Positions 5,975 through 11,405 of a DNA stretch of 11,405 nucleotides are shown in pieces (within the stretch, counting starts at the first letter, position 1; the number at the start of each line of letters is the position of its first letter). Both the position numbers and the translations under genes were made by a program. The stretch covers positions 1 through 11,405 of the forward strand of contig JAKSMA010000058.1 of assembly GCA_024400895.1 (NCBI GenBank), written 5' to 3'. This stretch comes from Muribaculaceae bacterium. GTDB taxonomy: Bacteria; Bacteroidota; Bacteroidia; Bacteroidales; Muribaculaceae. The notes under the pieces are model-generated. The model worked only from the letters and a program-made list of their open reading frames with translations. It was not told the DNA's origin and did no database searches.

Positions 5975-8440
5975 ATGACTAATACTAAATACGGACATTT
6001 TGACGACACAAACAGGGAATTTGTTATCACAAATCCCGCCACTCCGTTTCCCTGGATCAACTACCTGGGTAATGAAGAATTCTTTTCACTCATCAGCAAC
6101 ACAGCTGGCGGCTACTCGTTCTACAAGGATGCAAAATTCCGCCGACTGACACGCTATCGCTACAACGGCGTGCCGATGGACAACGGCGGCAAATACTTCT
6201 ACATCAACGATGGCGAAAGCATTTGGAGCCCCGGATGGAAGCCTTGCAAAACAGCGCTCGACAGTTACGAATGTCGCCACGGTCTTGGTTACACCCGCAT
6301 CACCGGCAGCAAAAACGGCATTGAAGCATCGGCTTTGTTTTTCGTGCCGCTCAACACTTGGGCTGAAGTGCAAAAGGTGACCCTCCGCAATCTTTCTGAT
6401 AAAGCTAAAAGCTTGAAACTCTTCTCTTTCGTGGAATGGTGCCTTTGGAATGCGCAAACCGATATGGAAAATTTCCAACGCAATCTCTCTACGGGTGAGG
6501 TGGAAATAGAGCAAGCAAGTCAACACACCGCCATCTACCACAAGACCGAATATCGCGAACGCCGCAATCATTTCGCCTTCTACTCGTTGAACACTGCCGC
6601 CGACGGCTTCGACACTGACCGCGAAGCATTTATCGGCATGTATAACGGATTCGAGGCGCCACAAGCTGTGGTGGCTGGCGAATGCACCAGAAGTGAAGCC
6701 CACGGCTGGAGCCCTATCGCATCTCACTGCGTGGAAGTGACATTGCAACCAGGCGAAAGTCGCGACTTTGTGTTCGTGCTCGGCTATGTGGAAAACGAAG
6801 AGAACGAAAAGTGGGAATCACATTATATAATAAATAAGAAAAAAGCGCACCACACCATCAAGCGCTTTGCCACAGTGGAAGCTGTGGACCAAGCATTCGC
6901 AGAATTAGGCGCAATGTGGGACGGACTGCTCAACAAATACACAGTGAAGAGCGGCGATGAACGCCTCGACCGCATGGTGAACATCTGGAACCAATATCAA
7001 TGCATGATCACCTTCTGCTTCTCGCGCTCGGCAAGTTTCTTCGAGTCGGGCATCGGCAGAGGCATGGGCTTCCGCGACTCGAACCAAGACCTGCTCGGCT
7101 TCGTTCACCAAGTGCCATCTCGCGCACGCCAACGCATCATCGACATCGCATCCACCCAATTTCCCGATGGCGGATGCTACCATCAGTACCAGCCGCTGAC
7201 CAAACGCGGCAACAACGACATAGGCGGCGGTTTCAACGACGACCCTATGTGGCTCATCTACGGCACAGTGGCCTACATCAAGGAAACTGGCGACTTCTCA
7301 ATCCTGAGCGAGATGGTGCCTTTCGACAATGTTGAAGGCTCAGAAGTGACGCTGATGCAACACTTGCATTGCTCGTTCAGCCATGTGGTGGAAAATCTCG
7401 GTCCACACAAATTACCACTCATCGGTCGTGCCGACTGGAACGACTGTTTGAATCTGAACTGCTTCTCGACCGACCCTAACGAATCGTTCCAAACCACAGA
7501 AAACAAAACCGAAGGCTCAAAGGCAGAATCGCTGATGATAGCTGGCTTGTTTGTGTTCTGCGGCCGTCAATACGCCGAACTGCTGGAAGCCATTGACAAA
7601 GCAGACATCACCATCAAGGGATTCAACGACACCGACGACAACAATATTTGTCAGCAGTTGGCAAGCGTAAACAGCCATCTCGACAAGATGGTGGAAGCCG
7701 TTAAAGCACACGGATGGGACGGAGAATGGTATTTGCGTGCCTACGACTTCTTCGGCAACAAGATTGGCTCGAACGAAAACGAGGAAGGCAAAATCTTCAT
7801 CGAAAGCCAAGGATGGTGCTCAATGGCAGAAATCGGCAAAGAGGAGCATATGCCTGAACGCGCGCTTGACTCTGTGAAACAATGGCTCGACTGCGAACAC
7901 GGCATGGTGCTCAACTTCCCAGCCTACACCCGCTACCATATCGAACTCGGCGAACAAAGTTCCTACCCTATGGGTTACAAGGAAAACGGCGGTATCTTCT
8001 GCCACAACAATCCTTGGGTGATTATCGGCGAAACATTGTGTGGCCGTGGCAACGATGCCTGGGAACATTACACCAAAATCGCTCCCGCTTGGATTGAAGA
8101 CCAGAAGTTGCACCGCACAGAGCCATACATCTACGCACAATGCCTGGCAGGCAAAGAAAGCGTAAAGCCTGGTGAAGCCAAAAACTCATGGCTCACTGGC
8201 ACTGCGGCATGGAACTGGATAACAATCACCCAATTCATCCTCGGCATTCAGCCTACATTCGATGGCCTTATCATCAACCCTTGCCTTCCTTCATCAATGA
8301 AGGAATTCACGGTGTGCCGCAAATTCCGCAACGCAGATTACAAAATCACCATTCTCAACCCCGAAGGAAAACAAAAAGCGGAAGCGCCCACATTTGTGCC
8401 CTATGAGGACGGCAAACACGAAATCGTAATTACTCTTTAG
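5975..8440 (+). CDS. GH94 cellobiose phosphorylase
   Basis: Reversible phosphorolysis of cellobiose to alpha-glucose-1-phosphate and glucose. It has no signal peptide, so it acts in the cytoplasm. The 821-residue length matches characterised cellobiose phosphorylases (~810-822). The protein is full length and closely resembles the clostridial and Cellvibrio gilvus enzymes from memory: N-terminal beta-sandwich ([32 protein letters not shown]), linker, (alpha/alpha)6 barrel with [16 protein letters not shown] (~363) and [13 protein letters not shown], and C-terminal beta domain. Asp490 in WND is the expected general acid and coincides with the C. gilvus number. The conserved [22 protein letters not shown] and [16 protein letters not shown] segments are all present. 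The cellobiose call rests on this overall likeness; cellodextrin or another beta-glucobiose is less likely. It is the first gene of an apparent operon: 42 bases, with no promoter or terminator signal, separate it from the GH5 gene. The start at 5975 lies 46 bases after the -7 element. Confidence 0.95.
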   Translation: MTNTKYGHFDDTNREFVITNPATPFPWINYLGNEEFFSLISNTAGGYSFYKDAKFRRLTRYRYNGVPMDNGGKYFYINDGESIWSPGWKPCKTALDSYECRHGLGYTRITGSKNGIEASALFFVPLNTWAEVQKVTLRNLSDKAKSLKLFSFVEWCLWNAQTDMENFQRNLSTGEVEIEQASQHTAIYHKTEYRERRNHFAFYSLNTAADGFDTDREAFIGMYNGFEAPQAVVAGECTRSEAHGWSPIASHCVEVTLQPGESRDFVFVLGYVENEENEKWESHYIINKKKAHHTIKRFATVEAVDQAFAELGAMWDGLLNKYTVKSGDERLDRMVNIWNQYQCMITFCFSRSASFFESGIGRGMGFRDSNQDLLGFVHQVPSRARQRIIDIASTQFPDGGCYHQYQPLTKRGNNDIGGGFNDDPMWLIYGTVAYIKETGDFSILSEMVPFDNVEGSEVTLMQHLHCSFSHVVENLGPHKLPLIGRADWNDCLNLNCFSTDPNESFQTTENKTEGSKAESLMIAGLFVFCGRQYAELLEAIDKADITIKGFNDTDDNNICQQLASVNSHLDKMVEAVKAHGWDGEWYLRAYDFFGNKIGSNENEEGKIFIESQGWCSMAEIGKEEHMPERALDSVKQWLDCEHGMVLNFPAYTRYHIELGEQSSYPMGYKENGGIFCHNNPWVIIGETLCGRGNDAWEHYTKIAPAWIEDQKLHRTEPYIYAQCLAGKESVKPGEAKNSWLTGTAAWNWITITQFILGIQPTFDGLIINPCLPSSMKEFTVCRKFRNADYKITILNPEGKQKAEAPTFVPYEDGKHEIVITL

Positions 8441-8482
8441 ACATCCTAAATCATAAATAATTACAATAACAATTAGAAACAA

Positions 8483-9778
8483 ATGAACATTTTAAAAACA
8501 ATTGTAGCACTCTTCTGCATGATGATGTCGGTGATGCCGATGACAGCATGCGACTCGCAGACGAAGCTGCTTCCTGAAGAAGGCGAAAAGCCAAGCACGC
8601 CAACCCCTGGCACCACTTCAGACAACGAAGCAATCAACTTCGCCTTGAGTATGGGAATGGGCTGGAACCTGGGCAATAATCTCGATGCTCATGCCGACGG
8701 CGTAAGCAACGAGACCTGCTGGGGTAATCCACGCGCCACCCAAAAGACATTCGATGCTGTAAAGAAAGCGGGCTTCTCTTGCGTCAGAATCCCTGTTAGC
8801 TGGATTGGACACATCGGTAAGGGACCAGAATACCACATCGAAAAGGCATGGCTCGACCGTGTGGCAGAAGTGGTTGGCTACGCCAAAAATGCAGGGTTGA
8901 AGTGCATTGTCAACATCCACCACGACGGATTTGGCGCAGAAACCAACCCAGCAAAGCAAGGCTACTTCTGGCTCGATTTGGCAGAAGCCGCTAAAAACGA
9001 AGCGAAGAACGAAGAAATCAAGAAAAAACTCGCTATGGTGTGGATGCAAATCGCAAACCGCTTCCAAAACGAGGACGATTGGCTCATCTTCGAAACCTTG
9101 AACGAAATTCAAGACGGCAAATGGGGTAACGGCGCCAACCTCACCGATGGTGGCCAACAATACCGCGTGCTCAACGAGTGGAACCAGACTTGCGTAGATA
9201 TCATTCGCGCAACCGGTGGCAAGAACAAGACTCGCTACATTGGAGTTCCCGGTTATGTGTGCCAACCAGGTCTCACCTGCGACTACCTCCGCATTCCCGA
9301 CGACGAAACACCTAACCGCATTCTTGTGGCAGTGCACATGTACGACCCATGGGATTATGCCGGAAGTGGCAAATACAGCGAATGGGGACACACCGGAAAG
9401 GATGTGGTGCCCGACAAATCGGGCGAACAAGCGTTCACGAATACGCTCAACCGCCTCTACAACAAATTTGTGCGCAAAGGCATTCCTGTATATTTAGGCG
9501 AATATGGCTGCGTGCACCGCAACAACACACGCGCCGAAAACTTCCGCAAGTATTATCTGGAATACACTATCAAAGCGCTCCGCGAACGCAAAATCCCCGT
9601 AATCTGGTGGGACAATGGCAACAAGAAGAGCGGTGATGACGGCTTTGGTCTGATGGAACACGACGACGGAAAAATCATCAACAATGGAGCTGAAATCATT
9701 AAAATCATGGTCGACACATGGAGCAACTCCGACCCTAACTACACGCTCCAAAGCATCTACGACCGTGCTCCACAATAA
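8483..9778 (+). CDS. GH5 (subfamily 4-like) endo-beta-glucanase, lipoprotein
   Basis: Endo-acting hydrolase of beta-1,4-glucans, by family cellulose/CMC, lichenan or xyloglucan. It has 431 residues. A lipoprotein signal (MNILKTIVALFCMMMS...PMTAC) puts the acylated Cys at 23; Met at -3 of the lipobox is unusual. A Pro/Thr/Glu-rich linker (~28-48) leads to a single TIM-barrel catalytic domain (~50-420). Markers are GWNLGNNLDA, WGNPRATQ, VRIPVSW, NIHHDGF (His146-His147), FETLNEIQ with acid/base Glu208, HMYDPWDY, LGEYGCV with nucleophile Glu340, and PVIWWDNGN. The GWNLGN and HMYDPW motifs favour GH5_4 over other GH5 subfamilies. No carbohydrate-binding module is seen. It sits between the phosphorylase and the SusC gene, so it probably makes oligosaccharides at the cell surface or in the periplasm for import. 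Surface export is not certain, because no clear acidic export signal directly follows the Cys (DSQTK). Confidence 0.93.
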   Translation: MNILKTIVALFCMMMSVMPMTACDSQTKLLPEEGEKPSTPTPGTTSDNEAINFALSMGMGWNLGNNLDAHADGVSNETCWGNPRATQKTFDAVKKAGFSCVRIPVSWIGHIGKGPEYHIEKAWLDRVAEVVGYAKNAGLKCIVNIHHDGFGAETNPAKQGYFWLDLAEAAKNEAKNEEIKKKLAMVWMQIANRFQNEDDWLIFETLNEIQDGKWGNGANLTDGGQQYRVLNEWNQTCVDIIRATGGKNKTRYIGVPGYVCQPGLTCDYLRIPDDETPNRILVAVHMYDPWDYAGSGKYSEWGHTGKDVVPDKSGEQAFTNTLNRLYNKFVRKGIPVYLGEYGCVHRNNTRAENFRKYYLEYTIKALRERKIPVIWWDNGNKKSGDDGFGLMEHDDGKIINNGAEIIKIMVDTWSNSDPNYTLQSIYDRAPQ

Positions 9779-9829
9779 GGAAGGAAAAAAACAAAAAATT
9801 AATTAATATAATCATTAACATTTTTCATT

Positions 9830-11405
9830 ATGAACAAAATCAACATTAAGCGCACAGCCTGTCTCGGCGCATTTATGCTTGCTCTGTTGGTGGGTGCATC
9901 CCAACCCGCATTGGCAGCAAATGCTTCGAAACCTGCACCCGCTGCACAACAGGACGGCAAAGTGACTGGTACAGTCGTTGACGCCGACGGTGGTGTAATC
10001 GGTGCTACCGTAGCTGTAAAAGGAACCCAAAAGGGAACTATTACCGACATGGATGGTAATTTCTCTGTGAATGCAAAAACAGGTGACGTTCTCGTTATCT
10101 CTTACGTTGGTTATGCCACCCAAGAGGTGAAAGTGACTGGCGAACCTATTCATGTAACTCTCGCTGAAGACAATACCATGCTTTCAGAAGTTGTTGTCAC
10201 TGCACTTGGCGTAAAGCGTGAACGCAAGGCCCTCGGTTATGGCCTTGCTGAAGTGAAAGGTGAAGACTTGCAAAAGGCAAAGGAAACAAATGTAATCAAC
10301 TCTCTCGCCGGTAAGGTGGCAGGTTTGGTAGTTAGCCAAACTGCAGGTGGTGCATCTGGTTCTACTCGCGTGCTCCTTCGTGGTAACACAGAAATGAGCG
10401 GTAACAACCAACCTCTCTATGTGATCGACGGTGTGCCATTGGACAATACCAACTTCGCAAGCGCTGGCACAGAAGGCGGTTACGACCTCGGTGACGGTAT
10501 TTCTGCTATCAACCCCGATGACATTGAAAACATGACCGTGCTTAAGGGTCCTGCTGCATCGGCGCTTTATGGTTCACGCGCTTCTCACGGTGTGATTCTC
10601 ATCACCACCAAGAAGGCCGAACAGGACAAGTTCTCTGTAGAATACAACGGTTCGCTCACAATCGACAGCCAACTCGCTAAGTGGGACAATATTCAACAAA
10701 TCTACGGCCAAGGCAACGGCGGTAAGTATTCTCACTCAGCAACCTCTCAGACCAACATGAGCTGGGGTCCTAAGGGCGACATGAACAACATGCTCTACTT
10801 CGACAAAGTGGAACGTCCATTCATGATTTATCCTAACAACACTACCGGTTTCTTCCGCACTGGTTTGACCGCTCAAAACACAGCCATCGTTTCAGCCAAC
10901 TCTGGCAAAACAGGCTTGCGTTTCTCGGTAACCGACATGCGCAACAAGGATATCCTTCCTAACACTCACATGAGCCGTGACAACTTCAACCTCCGTGTGA
11001 CCACATCACTCGCAGCTCTTGACTTCGACTTCACCGCCAACTATACTCGTGAAAACGTGAAGAACCGTCCAGCTCTTGGCGACTCTCAGTCAAACGTAGG
11101 AAAGAACCTCATGACTCTTGCCAACTCATACAACCAAGAATGGCTCAAGAACTACGAAACAAACTCTGGTGAATACCAGCCTTGGAACGGTAACGACCAA
11201 TACAACAAGAACCCTTACTGGGATCTTTACAAAAACAGCAACAAGAGCGACAAGGACATCTTCCGCTTTACTGCCAAGGCAGTCTGGAACCTCAACAAGC
11301 ACTTCAAACTGCAAGGCACTGTTGGTACCGATATGAACAACATGAACTTTGAAGACTACCTTGCTCGCACCACTCCAGGTAAGGCTGCAGGTCAGTTGCA
11401 AAATT
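9830..11405 (+). CDS. SusC/RagA-family TonB-dependent outer-membrane transporter (5' part only)
   Basis: The first 525 codons of a protein that in this family is usually about 1000 residues; the frame runs off the window. It imports oligosaccharides across the outer membrane with a SusD partner, powered by TonB. The N-terminus is a signal peptide cleaved near residue 29-30 (QPALA-A). Then come a carboxypeptidase-regulatory-like domain (~44-115, KVTGTVVDADGGVIGATVAVKGT), the SusC-specific LSEVVVTALG motif (118-127), the plug domain (~137-262, with LLRGNTEMSGNNQPLYVIDGVPLDN and ASALYGSRASHGVILITTKK), and the first barrel strands. It starts at ATG 9830 after a 51-base AT-rich spacer lacking a TAnnTTTG element or hairpin, so it is probably co-transcribed with the GH94 and GH5 genes. 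Its codons lean to GGT, GCT and GTT more than the GH94 gene's, which could reflect high expression. Substrate is inferred from neighbours to be a beta-glucan oligosaccharide. Confidence 0.96.
   Translation, partial: MNKINIKRTACLGAFMLALLVGASQPALAANASKPAPAAQQDGKVTGTVVDADGGVIGATVAVKGTQKGTITDMDGNFSVNAKTGDVLVISYVGYATQEVKVTGEPIHVTLAEDNTMLSEVVVTALGVKRERKALGYGLAEVKGEDLQKAKETNVINSLAGKVAGLVVSQTAGGASGSTRVLLRGNTEMSGNNQPLYVIDGVPLDNTNFASAGTEGGYDLGDGISAINPDDIENMTVLKGPAASALYGSRASHGVILITTKKAEQDKFSVEYNGSLTIDSQLAKWDNIQQIYGQGNGGKYSHSATSQTNMSWGPKGDMNNMLYFDKVERPFMIYPNNTTGFFRTGLTAQNTAIVSANSGKTGLRFSVTDMRNKDILPNTHMSRDNFNLRVTTSLAALDFDFTANYTRENVKNRPALGDSQSNVGKNLMTLANSYNQEWLKNYETNSGEYQPWNGNDQYNKNPYWDLYKNSNKSDKDIFRFTAKAVWNLNKHFKLQGTVGTDMNNMNFEDYLARTTPGKAAGQLQN

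Noticed and set aside
8441..8482. A separate promoter for the GH5 gene
   Set aside because: The 42-base spacer has no TAnnTTTG element and no terminator after the GH94 gene; an operon is simpler.
9779..9829. A separate promoter or small RNA before the SusC gene
   Set aside because: The spacer is AT-rich (TTAATTAATATAATCATTAA) but has no complete TAnnTTTG and no stable hairpin. RNA processing here cannot be excluded.
1..11405. A wholly new defence, mobile or biosynthetic system
   Set aside because: All large genes belong to recognisable families (secreted Fn3/anchor protein, GuaA, AraC, GH94, GH5, SusC). No transposase, integrase, toxin-antitoxin pair, CRISPR repeat or unknown gene cluster was found on either strand.

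Overview
The window looks like a Bacteroidales chromosome, most likely Prevotellaceae or a close relative such as Muribaculaceae. The evidence is a SusC/RagA-type TonB-dependent receptor, promoters of the Bacteroidetes TAnnTTTG (-7) type, no Shine-Dalgarno sequences ahead of the genes, and a secreted beta-propeller/Fn3/choice-of-anchor protein typical of this order. The genus is inferred from gene content and style only.

Layout. (1) 1-2916, minus strand: the first ~972 codons of a large exported multidomain protein whose 3' end lies outside the window. (2) 2923-3195: a divergent intergenic region with two facing promoters that share an identical 11-bp core, a 19-bp-period repeat, and G-runs on the coding strand of each flanking gene. 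(3) 3196-4740, plus: guaA (GMP synthase), closed by a strong intrinsic terminator. (4) 4906-5787, plus: an AraC-family regulator with a well-formed Bacteroidetes promoter. (5) 5788-5974: a regulatory region with a terminator-like hairpin, a pair of direct repeats 21 bp apart, an enclosing inverted repeat, and a -7 element without a good -33 box. (6) 5975-11405, plus: three closely spaced genes, probably one operon. They are a GH94 cellobiose phosphorylase (cytoplasmic), a GH5 (subfamily 4-like) endo-beta-glucanase lipoprotein, and the first ~525 codons of a SusC-like outer-membrane transporter.

How it fits together. Genes 4-6 read as the start of a polysaccharide utilisation locus for a beta-1,4-glucan (cellulose oligomers, mixed-linkage glucan or xyloglucan backbone). 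The lipoprotein GH5 would cut the glucan outside the inner membrane, SusC (with a SusD expected just downstream) would import oligosaccharides, and GH94 would split cellobiose with phosphate into glucose-1-phosphate and glucose, saving ATP compared with hydrolysis. The neighbouring AraC-type protein is the obvious candidate activator, and the 21-bp-spaced repeats are its candidate binding site. guaA and the secreted protein appear to be unrelated neighbours.

I see no CRISPR array, rRNA, tRNA, transposase or phage gene, and nothing that amounts to a wholly new system. The most interesting signals are the regulatory architecture before the GH94 gene and the phosphorolytic, AraC-controlled form of the locus.
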